NCBI GenBank assembly: GCA_004796425.1
Contig: QZLB01000210.1
Location: 1 to 64,000 of the forward strand
Length of the DNA: 64,000 bases
DNA from: Desulfobulbaceae bacterium
GTDB lineage: Bacteria > Desulfobacterota > Desulfobulbia > Desulfobulbales > Desulfocapsaceae
Direction of reading: 5' to 3'
Under the pieces are notes generated by a model. The model did not search any database and was not told the DNA's origin. It saw only the letters and a list, made by a program, of their open reading frames with translations. Each line of letters opens with the position of its first letter. Positions within the stretch are counted from its first letter, which is position 1. Made by a program: the position numbers and the translations under genes. Shown piece after piece: positions 1 to 8,632 of this stretch.

Positions 1-2
1 GT

Positions 3-968
3 GTACAGAAACTGCTCTTTGGAGCAGATAGCGATGTTATCAGCTCAGCCCGGGCGGCTACCGCTCACGCACCAGGTGGTACCGGAGCACTGAGAATTGG
101 CGCTGAACTGCTTAAAACCTTTCAGCTCGATTCCCACGTCTGGGTGAGTGATCCTACCTGGGCAAATCATAACGGCATCTTCACCGCAGCCGGTTTTCAG
201 CTCAAATCGTATCCTTACTATAATCCTGAAACCAAGGGACTCAATTTCGAAGAGATGCTTGACTGCTTAAAAGAAATACCAGCGGGTGATATTGTCCTAT
301 TGCACGCCTGTTGTCATAACCCGAGTGGTGTTGATTTATCGGGGGACCAGTGGCAAACTGTTGCTGAAATAGCCCAGCAGCGAGGTTTTATACCGTTCCT
401 TGACTTTGCCTATCAAGGTTTTGGTTCGGGAGTAGAAGAGGACCGGGTTGCTGTTGAAGCCTTTGCCGAAGCCGGGATCGATTTTTTCATTGCCAGCTCA
501 TTTTCAAAAAACTTCGGCCTCTACAATGAAAGAACCGGTGCAATAACGGTGGTCAGCCCATCGGCAGCCGAATCGGCCGTTGCCATGAGCCATTTGAAAA
601 AGACCATCAGGGTTTGCTATTCAAACCCTCCTGCACATGGTGGCCTGGTTGCCAAGACTATCCTCTCTGAGCCGAGCCTGGAGAAGGCCTGGCGGGGAGA
701 ACTTAAAGAGATGTGTGACCGCATCGTTACCATGCGGTCGGCGTTCGTCGATGGTTTGAAATCACGTGGTATCGACCAGGATTTCAGCTATATAAAAGCC
801 CAGCGAGGGATGTTTTCATTCAGTGGTCTTGATGATCAGACCGTGAACTGGCTCAGGGAGCACAAATCGATCTATGTTGTGGGAGGCGGCAGGATTAACG
901 TCGCGGGACTGACCTCACAGAATATTGATTATGTGTGCGACGCCGTTGCTGAAAGTCTGAATCGGTAA
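3..968 (+). CDS. Aromatic/aspartate aminotransferase, 5' end cut off by window edge
   Basis: Class I PLP-dependent aminotransferase that would transfer the amino group of aspartate or an aromatic amino acid to 2-oxoglutarate in the cytoplasm. The frame is open from the first bases of the window, so the GTG at 144 is internal; about 75-80 N-terminal residues of a family of roughly 400 residues lie outside. Visible landmarks are the PGGTGAL stretch near the left edge, CHNPSG (PLP-binding Asn), the SSFSKNFGLYNERTG block carrying the PLP lysine, and a C-terminal GGGRINVAG arginine segment. These are typical of the AspC/TyrB (type I-alpha) group. Which amino acid is preferred cannot be told from the sequence. 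A bidirectional hairpin terminator follows directly. Confidence 0.9.
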   Translation, partial: VQKLLFGADSDVISSARAATAHAPGGTGALRIGAELLKTFQLDSHVWVSDPTWANHNGIFTAAGFQLKSYPYYNPETKGLNFEEMLDCLKEIPAGDIVLLHACCHNPSGVDLSGDQWQTVAEIAQQRGFIPFLDFAYQGFGSGVEEDRVAVEAFAEAGIDFFIASSFSKNFGLYNERTGAITVVSPSAAESAVAMSHLKKTIRVCYSNPPAHGGLVAKTILSEPSLEKAWRGELKEMCDRIVTMRSAFVDGLKSRGIDQDFSYIKAQRGMFSFSGLDDQTVNWLREHKSIYVVGGGRINVAGLTSQNIDYVCDAVAESLNR

Positions 969-972
969 GCTA

Positions 973-1018
973 ATCGTACCTTACCGGCTATTCCTTTCCG
1001 GAGCCGGTAAGGTACGAT
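973..1018. terminator. Bidirectional hairpin between convergent genes
   Basis: Perfect 17-bp inverted repeat (arms 973-989 and 1002-1018, 12-nt loop) sits in the 60-bp gap between the aminotransferase and the leftward rubredoxin-type gene. It lacks a clear T-run on either side, so it may act as a bidirectional 3'-end hairpin rather than a classical intrinsic terminator. Confidence 0.7.
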
Positions 1019-1028
1019 AACCAAGCGG

Positions 1029-1652
1029 TTAATTCTTTCTGGTATCAAAAACCAATTTTCCACCAAGATGGCCGGCAATACCGGCAGCTCCTACCATAAC
1101 CAGGCCAATCAGAACGTACACCCATTTACTCTCCGAACCCATGACATCAGGGGTAATAAGTCGCCAGACTACCAGCGCACTCAAGGTTATGGTGACAACA
1201 ATGGAGGCACCTATTTTGACCATAAAGATACCCGTCTTCACCCCCTGGTATCGATTCTGCCACTCGAGATAACCGGTGGCGATAACAGCTGGCATGTTGA
1301 TCAGCACAAAAATCAGACTATAAAAGGCGGCCAACTCAAACCCTGCAATTTGAAACAGCGCCGTTCCCACCAAAAAGAGTAATGCCAGCGGGAGTATGCC
1401 GTTGGGGGTATGTACCATGATCGGATGGAGGTGGAACTTAAGCACGAGACCAGCAATTCCGCCCACTTCCTTTTTGGCCGGTGGTGAGGTTGTCGTCGTT
1501 TCAGCAGGTACTTCCTGGGTTGTACTTTCAGCTTCCGTATCCGAGACCACTTCGGTAAAGTACTCTTTCCCCGCACCACAAATCGGACAAACCTCCGGAG
1601 GTTCATCCCCTTCATGGATGTAACCGCATACTGTACATTCCCATTTTTTCAT
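1029..1652 (-). CDS. Rubredoxin-like domain fused to DUF2231-type membrane domain
   Basis: A 207-residue protein with two parts. The N-terminus is a rubredoxin-like iron site of the rubrerythrin tail type, with Cys6, Cys9, Cys22 and Cys25 in WECTVCGYIHEG and VCPICG. After a Glu/Thr-rich linker (about residues 36-65) come four hydrophobic segments beginning with HPIMVHTPNG, which resembles the DUF2231 membrane family. The ATG at 1652 is chosen because AAGGAGG lies 7 bases upstream; a longer frame to 1694 has no such site. The protein probably transfers electrons at the inner membrane, with the iron domain most likely cytoplasmic, but donor and acceptor are unknown. The gene stands alone, convergent with the aminotransferase. 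Confidence 0.8.
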   Translation of the reverse strand: MKKWECTVCGYIHEGDEPPEVCPICGAGKEYFTEVVSDTEAESTTQEVPAETTTTSPPAKKEVGGIAGLVLKFHLHPIMVHTPNGILPLALLFLVGTALFQIAGFELAAFYSLIFVLINMPAVIATGYLEWQNRYQGVKTGIFMVKIGASIVVTITLSALVVWRLITPDVMGSESKWVYVLIGLVMVGAAGIAGHLGGKLVFDTRKN

Positions 1653-1808
1653 GCTGGATCCTCCTTGCGTTCCACAGAATTTAAGATCTTCCAATGATTA
1701 ATCGTTTGCCAGAATCTGGCCATTACAGCCGGCAACCCTGTTTGGTCTGAGTCACCATAACGTGAATTATTTCAATGTTCAATGCGATTCACTCCCACAC
1801 CACACGGG

Positions 1809-3794
1809 CTATCGATCGGCCAATTCCTGATCAATCTCATCAACCTTCTGTTGTGCTTCCTCCCAACGATCAATCCAGCGATCCAAACGACGGCAACAGT
1901 CATCATACTCCTTGCTTGCCTCACTGAAGGCCTTCTGGTCCTGGTATAACTCAGGGTCAGCCATGGTTGCTTCAAGTTCCTCTTTCAAAATTTCGAGTGC
2001 TTCAATCTTTTTCTCGGATTCACTCACCCTGGTTATCCACTTCCCGGCTTTTTCCTGACGCTCGGCTCTTTTTCGAGCCTCCAGCCGTCGTTGCTCCTTG
2101 CGATTCTCACGGGAACTGTCGTTCTCACGCTCCGGTGACGGCTCAGGATATGCAACTATCCCCGTTTGAGTCTCCTGCTGCTCAGCTCGGTTTTCCTTTT
2201 GATGGATATATTCGCTGATATTGCCGAGAAATTCAGTTACCTGACCATCTTTAACTTCCAGAACTTTGTTGACAAAGCAATCAAGAAAATAGCGATTATG
2301 GGACACCACGATAATGGTCCCATCATATTGGTTCATCGCTTCCTGCAAGACCTCCTGTGATTTCATATCCAGGTGGTTGGTTGGCTCATCAAGAATCATG
2401 CAATTGGCTGGTGTCGCTATCATCTTAGCCAGGGCAAGACGACTCTTCTCGCCACCTGAAAGTACTGAAACCTTTTTATCAACATCCTCACCCCGGAACA
2501 GAAAGGCTCCCAACAGTGAACGCATCTGGGTAACCGTCATGTCAGCGCCGCTGTGCGAGAGCGTCTCGAGCACACTGTAGTTGGCCGGCAGCTCTTGGGC
2601 CTGATGTTGGCCAAAATAAGTTGGCAGCACTCCGGTCCCATATGTAATGGAACCCTCATCGAGGGTGATTTTATCTGCCAACAGTTTCATTAATGTGGAT
2701 TTACCTGCACCGTTATTGCCGACGACCGCTACTTTATCGCCCCGGTTCAACAAAAAATCAACCCCACTGAACACCTGATTTTGATCATAGGATTTACCAA
2801 GCGACTTCACCTTCAGGACATCCCTGCCAGAGCGGGGTGCCGTGGGAAACGTGAAGCGAACCTGATGTTCATCCTCCCTCAACTCTATCTTTTCTAGTCG
2901 ATCCAGTTGTTTGAGTTTAGACTGTGCCTGTCGTGCCTTGGTTGATTTCGCCTTGAATCGTTCAACAAAACGCATGGTCTGGCGAATCTGCGCCTGTTGA
3001 TTATCATAAGCGGCTTTCTCAATCTGGCGTCGTTCCTCCTTTTCAATCAGGTATCGAGAATAATTGCCTTTATAGGAAGTGAGTCTGCCAAGACTGAGTT
3101 CCCAGGTCTTGGTGGTGATGCGATCGAGAAATGTCCGGTCATGGGAGATAATGACCAGGGCGCCTTTATGGGACTGGAGATAGTTCTCAACCCAGGTAAG
3201 AGATTCAAGATCCAGATGATTGGTGGGCTCGTCGAGCAGGAGCAGTGAAGGACAGCTCAAAAGCATCCGTGCCAGCAGCAACCGCATCACCCAGCCTCCT
3301 GAAAACGTTGATACCGGTCGGTTAAAATCATCCCGTGAGAAGCCCAATCCCATCAAAACTTTCTCGGTTTTTGAACGAATTGAGTAGATATCACTGTCCT
3401 CCAACCGGTGCTGAATTGACCCGAGCCGCTCCAGCAACAGTGCCACTTTCGGGTCTTGGGGACCCAGTTCGTTGAGTTGGTTGTTAAGCATCTCTGACTC
3501 CTGCTGAAGTGCCAAAAGTTCAGAGAAGGCCCCTTCGGCCTGATTATAGAGCGTACCTTCACTCAACACTTCTGAGGACTCCTGAGGAAGATATGATACA
3601 GAGAAATGCTTGGCGCAACTCACAACGCCGTCATCGCTGCTCGTTTCCCCTGCCATAATTTTCATCAGGGTTGATTTTCCCGCACCATTTACCCCTACCA
3701 GGCCAATTCGGTCCTGAGGATACACCGCCGCACTTACCGATTTAAAGAGGTGCTTTTCCCCATATTGAATATCTAAATTACTAACCGACAACAT
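1809..3794 (-). CDS. ABC-F family ATPase (ribosome-associated type)
   Basis: A 661-residue protein with two ABC ATPase domains and no membrane segments, the layout of ABC-F proteins (Uup, YheS, EttA), which act on ribosomes rather than in transport. Walker A motifs are at residues 34-42 (GVNGAGKST) and 359-367 (GNNGAGKST); signature motifs are FSGG near 165 and LSGG near 446; both domains have DEPTNHLD. The linker between domains (about 245-310) is basic and helical, and the last 100 residues form a charged coiled coil as in Uup/YheS. It is the last gene of a leftward operon and overlaps the radical SAM gene by 14 bases. The exact subfamily is uncertain. Confidence 0.9.
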   Translation of the reverse strand: MLSVSNLDIQYGEKHLFKSVSAAVYPQDRIGLVGVNGAGKSTLMKIMAGETSSDDGVVSCAKHFSVSYLPQESSEVLSEGTLYNQAEGAFSELLALQQESEMLNNQLNELGPQDPKVALLLERLGSIQHRLEDSDIYSIRSKTEKVLMGLGFSRDDFNRPVSTFSGGWVMRLLLARMLLSCPSLLLLDEPTNHLDLESLTWVENYLQSHKGALVIISHDRTFLDRITTKTWELSLGRLTSYKGNYSRYLIEKEERRQIEKAAYDNQQAQIRQTMRFVERFKAKSTKARQAQSKLKQLDRLEKIELREDEHQVRFTFPTAPRSGRDVLKVKSLGKSYDQNQVFSGVDFLLNRGDKVAVVGNNGAGKSTLMKLLADKITLDEGSITYGTGVLPTYFGQHQAQELPANYSVLETLSHSGADMTVTQMRSLLGAFLFRGEDVDKKVSVLSGGEKSRLALAKMIATPANCMILDEPTNHLDMKSQEVLQEAMNQYDGTIIVVSHNRYFLDCFVNKVLEVKDGQVTEFLGNISEYIHQKENRAEQQETQTGIVAYPEPSPERENDSSRENRKEQRRLEARKRAERQEKAGKWITRVSESEKKIEALEILKEELEATMADPELYQDQKAFSEASKEYDDCCRRLDRWIDRWEEAQQKVDEIDQELADR

Positions 3795-4794
3795 AGTTCA
3801 AGCTATTACGCTCCAGGTCATTTTTGCACTCCACCGTTACCATACAATAAGGAAATAAATGGCTGAGTCTTTGCAGATTTTGTCTTTTAGGTCCTAGAAA
3901 TGCAGAGCAGTCTCGGTTGCTAACAACAAAGGTTACTGCCGTGGCACCACTGTTTCTGCTCAAAACCTCCCGAGCCCGCAAGTACCATTCCCGGCTGACC
4001 ACCAACTCACCAAAGGCCGGGTGATATGGTCCAGCGAGAAGGTTTTGCTCCAATTCTGCCGATGGTTGCAATCCCATCCTGATTACCGGAATATTGCATT
4101 CAATAAATGCTGCCCGCGCTTTTCTAACCAGCGTAATGGCTCGATTCAAGCTGAGCGGTCGCCACCGACTGTGCTTGTACAGATCTGCCAAACCGGTTCC
4201 CTGGAGAACCAGCAATGGGTAAAGCCTGACAAAATCGGGCTCTAGTCCGATAACTTTTTTTACTCCTGCACCAAAGGAGCTGGTCGTCTCTCCAGGTAAG
4301 CCCGGTAACAACTGCACCCCAACACGTAACCCCGACTGCTTTAAAATCTTCACGGCTTGTACACTGTCATCAGCACGGTGTCCGCGCGCCACTTTCTGCA
4401 AGACCTGATCATCCATAGACTGCACACCGACCTCTACAGTTTTCACACCGTGGACCCGCAGGTAATCACAGATCTCAGGTGACAGACAGTCCGGTCGGGT
4501 AGAAACGCGCACTGATTCAATACTGCCATCTTGCAGAAATGGCTCTGCACCCTGTAAAAGCGTCTGCTGAACCTGTTCGTCAAGACAGGTGAAAGAGCCC
4601 CCATAAAAAGCGAGTTGTACGGGGTGGTTATCTTTCCTGAACCCAAGCCACTGCTCAATTGTTTTGGTCAACTGCTGCTGGATGTTCTCACTGGTGGCTT
4701 CTACATTTCCCGTAACCGCGTGCTGATCGCAGAACAGACAGCGGTGCGGGCACCCCTGGTGCTGAATAAAAAATGGGATGATAAGCCCGCTCAT
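3781..4794 (-). CDS. Radical SAM protein, Elp3-like without acetyltransferase domain
   Basis: A 337-residue radical S-adenosylmethionine protein. The 4Fe-4S cluster Cys residues are C15, C19 and C22 in GCPHRCLFCDQ, followed by an LAFYGGSFT segment and VEVGVQSMDDQVL, all typical of the Elp3/COG1243-like group. The histone-acetyltransferase-like C-terminal half of true Elp3 is absent; the tail instead ends in a short region of no recognised family. Substrate unknown; tRNA or rRNA modification would fit the neighbours. Start codon overlaps the rnc stop (ATGA), and its 3' end overlaps the ABC-F start, so rnc, this gene and the ABC-F gene are surely one transcript tied to RNA and ribosome functions. 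Confidence 0.85.
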   Translation of the reverse strand: MSGLIIPFFIQHQGCPHRCLFCDQHAVTGNVEATSENIQQQLTKTIEQWLGFRKDNHPVQLAFYGGSFTCLDEQVQQTLLQGAEPFLQDGSIESVRVSTRPDCLSPEICDYLRVHGVKTVEVGVQSMDDQVLQKVARGHRADDSVQAVKILKQSGLRVGVQLLPGLPGETTSSFGAGVKKVIGLEPDFVRLYPLLVLQGTGLADLYKHSRWRPLSLNRAITLVRKARAAFIECNIPVIRMGLQPSAELEQNLLAGPYHPAFGELVVSREWYLRAREVLSRNSGATAVTFVVSNRDCSAFLGPKRQNLQRLSHLFPYCMVTVECKNDLERNSLNYVVG

Positions 4795-5534
4795 TGGCTA
4801 TCGGTATCTCCGCCTTCTTCTCTGATTGCCAGCGCTGCCGCGGCCGCCCGTTGTTCTGCTTCTTTCTTGGAACCTGCCTGTCCGGTACCAAGAACCTGGC
4901 CACGAAACATGACAGACACACTGAAATGTTTCTGATGTGACGGCCCGTCCTCTGAATCCAGCCGATAGACAGGAGCTTCATTGAATTCTTCCTGTAGTTT
5001 CTCCTGCAGTCTGCTCTTGGCGTCAGTGAGCACCAGATGTGCTTTTCTGGTTTCAATCTCCTCATCGAACAACCGTTGAATCAGATCTGAGGCAACCTGG
5101 TAGCCACTATCCTCAAAGACTGCCCCAATCACCGCCTCGAAGGCACAGGAAAGAATAGAGGGTTTATTTCTACCATTGGAAGTCTCCTCACCCTTACCGA
5201 GGCTCAGATAACTGCCCAGATCAATCTTCCTGGCCATTCCGGCAAGATGTGCCTCATTTACCAGGGAAGCCCGTAAGCGGGTCAGCTGGCCTTCGCGCAT
5301 TTCCGGATATCGTTTACACAGGGTATGGCCAATCACCAGATCCAGTACGGCATCTCCAACAAACTCCAATATTTCATTATCTTTGCCAGTCTGCCCCTGC
5401 TCAAAGGCATACGACGAGTGAATCAGCGCTTTTTGTAAGAGACGCAGGTCGGTGAACCGATAGGCGATCTTCTGTTCAAGCTCGGTAAGTATTTCCTTGT
5501 TCTGATTGGCAAGATTGTCTATCTTAAGACTCAT
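4791..5534 (-). CDS. rnc: Ribonuclease III
   Basis: Double-strand-specific endoribonuclease of rRNA and mRNA processing, 247 residues. The catalytic signature NEILEFVGDAVLDL lies at about residues 53-66, and a C-terminal dsRNA-binding domain occupies roughly 165-240, ending in GSKKEAEQRAAAAAL. ATG at 5534 is preferred to a TTG at 5555 because AGAGGA precedes it with normal spacing. Unusually, the second metal-ligand segment reads ILSCAFEAVIGA: the aspartate normally two residues before FEA (E. coli D114) is a cysteine here, codon 5145-5147. The glutamate of FEA (E. coli E117) is kept. First gene of the rnc-radical SAM-ABC-F operon, divergent from tRNA-Cys. Confidence 0.95.
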   Translation of the reverse strand: MSLKIDNLANQNKEILTELEQKIAYRFTDLRLLQKALIHSSYAFEQGQTGKDNEILEFVGDAVLDLVIGHTLCKRYPEMREGQLTRLRASLVNEAHLAGMARKIDLGSYLSLGKGEETSNGRNKPSILSCAFEAVIGAVFEDSGYQVASDLIQRLFDEEIETRKAHLVLTDAKSRLQEKLQEEFNEAPVYRLDSEDGPSHQKHFSVSVMFRGQVLGTGQAGSKKEAEQRAAAAALAIREEGGDTDSQ

Positions 5535-5548
5535 GCTGAGATTTCCTC

Positions 5549-5576
5549 TTGTCAAATAACTAAACTATGGTATAAA
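5549..5576 (+). promoter_or_regulatory. Sigma-70-type promoter for tRNA-Cys
   Basis: TTGTCA (5549-5554) and TATAAA (5571-5576) are separated by 16 bases, placing the transcription start near 5583, about 15 bases before the tRNA. The -35 region overlaps the 5' leader of the divergent rnc gene. Confidence 0.6.
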
Positions 5577-5598
5577 GATCGGTCTCATCATAATTAAC

Positions 5599-5674
5599 GG
5601 CGGCGTAGCCAAGTGGCTAAGGCAGTGGTCTGCAAAACCATTATTCAGCGGTTCGAATCCGCTCGCCGCCTCCA
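5599..5674 (+). tRNA. tRNA-Cys (GCA)
   Basis: A 76-nt cloverleaf: acceptor arms GGCGGCG (5599-5605) and CGCCGCC (5664-5670), anticodon loop CTGCAAA giving anticodon GCA, T-arm with GGTTCGAATCC, and an encoded CCA end (5672-5674). It has its own promoter and terminator, so it is a single-gene unit. Confidence 0.97.
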
Positions 5675-5680
5675 GATAGA

Positions 5681-5719
5681 AAAAAGGGATTTCCGGAGAC
5701 CGGTAAATCCCTTTTTTTT
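5681..5719. terminator. Bidirectional intrinsic terminator
   Basis: Stem AAAAAGGGATTT (5681-5692) pairs with AAATCCCTTTTT (5705-5716), extended by CCGG/CCGG with a one-base bulge. Runs of T follow the stem on both strands, so it can end tRNA-Cys rightward and glycogen phosphorylase leftward. Confidence 0.9.
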
Positions 5720-5828
5720 ATTCACCAGACAGCGCTGCTACGCCGGGTTCTTATAGCACACTTTCCACGCGCCTGCATTAACTAACTATCAGCGAGAATG
5801 GATCAGGCGACCAGCTATGTCCCCCCTG

Positions 5829-8318
5829 TTAGACCGGAATTCCCCATATCTCGTTTGAGTATTGTCGAATAGTGCGATCGGTGGAAAATTTGCCCATACG
5901 GGCAACATTCAAAATCGCCATCCGAGTCCACCGTTTCGCATCCAGAAAAGCATCATTAACCTCACGCTGACAGGCCAGATAAGACTCCAGGTCTCTGATC
6001 AACAGATACTGATCATGAGGACTCATCAGAGAATCGACCAATGGTCTGAATAACTCACGATCACCACGGCTGAAGGCACCGTCCTCCAGTGATTGTATCA
6101 CCTCTGCTATGTCCGTATTGGCCTGGCAGATCTGTTCGGGCGTTTTGCTGTTATGGATTCTCTCATATTCTGCTTCATCTGCATCAAGTCCGAAGATAAA
6201 AATATTCTCGGGACCGACTTCCTCCCTGATCTCAATATTTGCTCCATCAAGCGTCCCGATGGTCAAGGCGCCATTAAGAGCAAACTTCATATTTCCGGTA
6301 CCTGATGCTTCGGTCCCTGCCGTTGAGATCTGCTCAGAAAGATCTGCTGCCGGCATGATCAATTCTGCCTGGCTGACATTGTAATTGGGCAGAAAAACCA
6401 CCCGCAGGCGATCACCGATTCGCGGATCGTTGTTAATTACATCACCGATCGAGGTAATCAGTTTGATAATGAGTTTTGCCCGCCAATAAGACGGCGCAGC
6501 CTTCCCGGCAAAAATAACAGTTCGAGAAGCATATTCCTCATCGGGACTACAGATCATTTTCTGATACAAGTGGATCACGTGCAGGGCGTTGAGCAGCTGC
6601 CGCTTATATTCGTGAATTCTTTTCACCTGTACATCAAACATCGTCTCCGGACTGACCTCGACCCCGGTGTACATCTTGATATACTCGGCCAGCTTTGTCT
6701 TGTTCTGCAACTTGATATCCAGAAACGATCGACAGAATTCCTGGTCATCAACCAGCGGTTCAAGCTGTCTCAGTTCGTCAAGATCAACTTCCCAGCCGTC
6801 GCCGATCCGAGAAGTAATGAGTTCAGCAAGTGGCCGGTTTGCCTCAAGCAACCACCGCCGTGGGGTTATCCCATTGGTTTTTGAGTTGAACTTACCGGGA
6901 TAAAAAGAATGAAAGTCATCAAAGATCCGGTCTTTGAGCAATTGCGTGTGTAAGGCGGCCACACCATTTACCGAATGACTGCCCACAATGGCGAGATGGG
7001 CCATTCTGACTTTCTTGGGGTACCCCTCCTCAATGATCGACATGTCTCGCAGTTTTTCATGATCGCCGGGGAAATGGCGAGCAACCATGTCCAGAAAACG
7101 CTGATTAATCTCATAAATAATCTGCAAATGACGGGGTAAAACCTTGCCAATAAGCTCAACCGACCATTTTTCCAGCGCTTCCGGCATCAACGTATGGTTT
7201 GTATAGGCAAAGGTCTTCACACAGATGTCCCAGGACTTTTCCCAGCCAAGTCCTTCAATATCCATCAGCAGTCTCATCAGTTCAGGAATTGCAATGGCCG
7301 GATGGGTATCGTTGAGCTGAACGGCGACCCGATCGTGGAACTTGCCAAAGGTTTTGTTCTTCTTTTTGTAGCGGCGCATGATGTCCTGAAATGTCGCCGC
7401 CACGAAAAAGTATTGTTGCCGGAGCCGCAATTCCTGCCCAGCATAATTGTGATCAGGCGGATAGAGCACCTTTGAGATTGTTTCAGAGCTTACTTTATGC
7501 TGTACCGCACCGATATAATCACCTTCGCCAAAGTGGGTAAGATCAAGCTCGCGCGAGGCCCGTGCAGTCCAAAGCCTCATATTAATCACATGATCGTTTT
7601 TATATCCGGGTACCAGAATATCGCAAGGCAGTGCCATGACATCTTTGGTCTCGATCCATTTCGACCTGAAATGCCCCTTCTCATCCTGGTAGGTGCTGAC
7701 TTTTCCGTAAAACTGCACATTAAAAACCGGCAATCTTCTTTCAAATTCCCAGGGTGAACCATACCGCAGCCAGTTGTCAGGGCTTTCCACCTGATACCCA
7801 TTAATAAGCTGTTGATAAAACAAGCCGTACTCGTAACGGATACCATACCCGTATGCGGGTATTTTCAAGGTTGCAATCGAATCCATGAAACAGGCTGCGA
7901 GCCTGCCGAGACCACCATTGCCAAGAGCCGCATCCTCCTCCTGCTCCTTGATCTCTTCCATACTATAGCCAAGACTTTCAACGGCCTCTTTCACCTGATC
8001 ATAGAGACCAAGGTTGGTGATGGAGTTGCCCAGTGAGCGGCCGATTAAAAATTCGAGGGAAAGGTAGTAGACCCGCTTTTTCTCTTTGGCGTAGAACGTT
8101 TTCTGGGTTTTTATCCACTTCTCGACCATAATATCCCGCAGGGTATAGGCAAGTGCCTTATAGATATCTGTAGCCCCTGAACGCTCGGGATCTCTTCCTT
8201 GAAAGCTCATCAGATGATGAATGATATTCTCCTGGATTGATTTTGCACTGGTGGCAAAGTGTATGTCAGCATAATTCTCCGCCCGTTCGGACAGAACATC
8301 AGGTGTGGTCTTGCTCAT
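5829..8318 (-). CDS. glgP: Glycogen/starch phosphorylase
   Basis: Releases glucose-1-phosphate from alpha-1,4-glucan with phosphate; cytoplasmic enzyme of storage-polysaccharide breakdown. At 829 residues it is full length for the family. Diagnostic segments are YYLSLEFLIGR and ALGNGGLGRLAACF in the N-terminal half, VQLNDTHPAIAIPELMR in the middle, and the PLP-lysine block EASGTGNMKFALNGALTIGT in the C-terminal half. ATG at 8318 follows GGAGGG. It stands alone and ends against the terminator shared with tRNA-Cys; no other glycogen gene is in the window. Its promoter must lie in the 314-bp divergent gap toward the TPR gene. Confidence 0.97.
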   Translation of the reverse strand: MSKTTPDVLSERAENYADIHFATSAKSIQENIIHHLMSFQGRDPERSGATDIYKALAYTLRDIMVEKWIKTQKTFYAKEKKRVYYLSLEFLIGRSLGNSITNLGLYDQVKEAVESLGYSMEEIKEQEEDAALGNGGLGRLAACFMDSIATLKIPAYGYGIRYEYGLFYQQLINGYQVESPDNWLRYGSPWEFERRLPVFNVQFYGKVSTYQDEKGHFRSKWIETKDVMALPCDILVPGYKNDHVINMRLWTARASRELDLTHFGEGDYIGAVQHKVSSETISKVLYPPDHNYAGQELRLRQQYFFVAATFQDIMRRYKKKNKTFGKFHDRVAVQLNDTHPAIAIPELMRLLMDIEGLGWEKSWDICVKTFAYTNHTLMPEALEKWSVELIGKVLPRHLQIIYEINQRFLDMVARHFPGDHEKLRDMSIIEEGYPKKVRMAHLAIVGSHSVNGVAALHTQLLKDRIFDDFHSFYPGKFNSKTNGITPRRWLLEANRPLAELITSRIGDGWEVDLDELRQLEPLVDDQEFCRSFLDIKLQNKTKLAEYIKMYTGVEVSPETMFDVQVKRIHEYKRQLLNALHVIHLYQKMICSPDEEYASRTVIFAGKAAPSYWRAKLIIKLITSIGDVINNDPRIGDRLRVVFLPNYNVSQAELIMPAADLSEQISTAGTEASGTGNMKFALNGALTIGTLDGANIEIREEVGPENIFIFGLDADEAEYERIHNSKTPEQICQANTDIAEVIQSLEDGAFSRGDRELFRPLVDSLMSPHDQYLLIRDLESYLACQREVNDAFLDAKRWTRMAILNVARMGKFSTDRTIRQYSNEIWGIPV

Positions 8319-8632
8319 GATAGCGCCCTCCTGTCGACTATCGTTTATATGACTTCCTAAAACATAGTGATTAATGCAAAAACTACCAGTCCTCCGGAGA
8401 GATCCAGCAGTGAGAAGAACGAATTGATTTTTGGGGAAAAGGTGCTCTAGCCACTCTTCAATGATGCACCCGATCGATACATTTGTCCAGCTGAGAAATT
8501 GTCCAGCGTGGTGAAAGGTAAAATACTACATAATCACATTCACAAACACTATTTCATGTCTATTGTAATGAAATATTAACATTTATTCCGAACATAAGCA
8601 CATTTAATTCATTTTACATTAACGAGGAACAG
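8319..8632. other. Divergent intergenic region, no gene seen
   Basis: 314 bases between glgP (leftward) and the TPR-met-cys unit (rightward). The right 110 bases are strongly AT-rich and presumably hold the promoter of the sulfur amino-acid operon. I checked for a SAM-type riboswitch leader and did not recognise one. No convincing short ORF. Confidence 0.5.
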
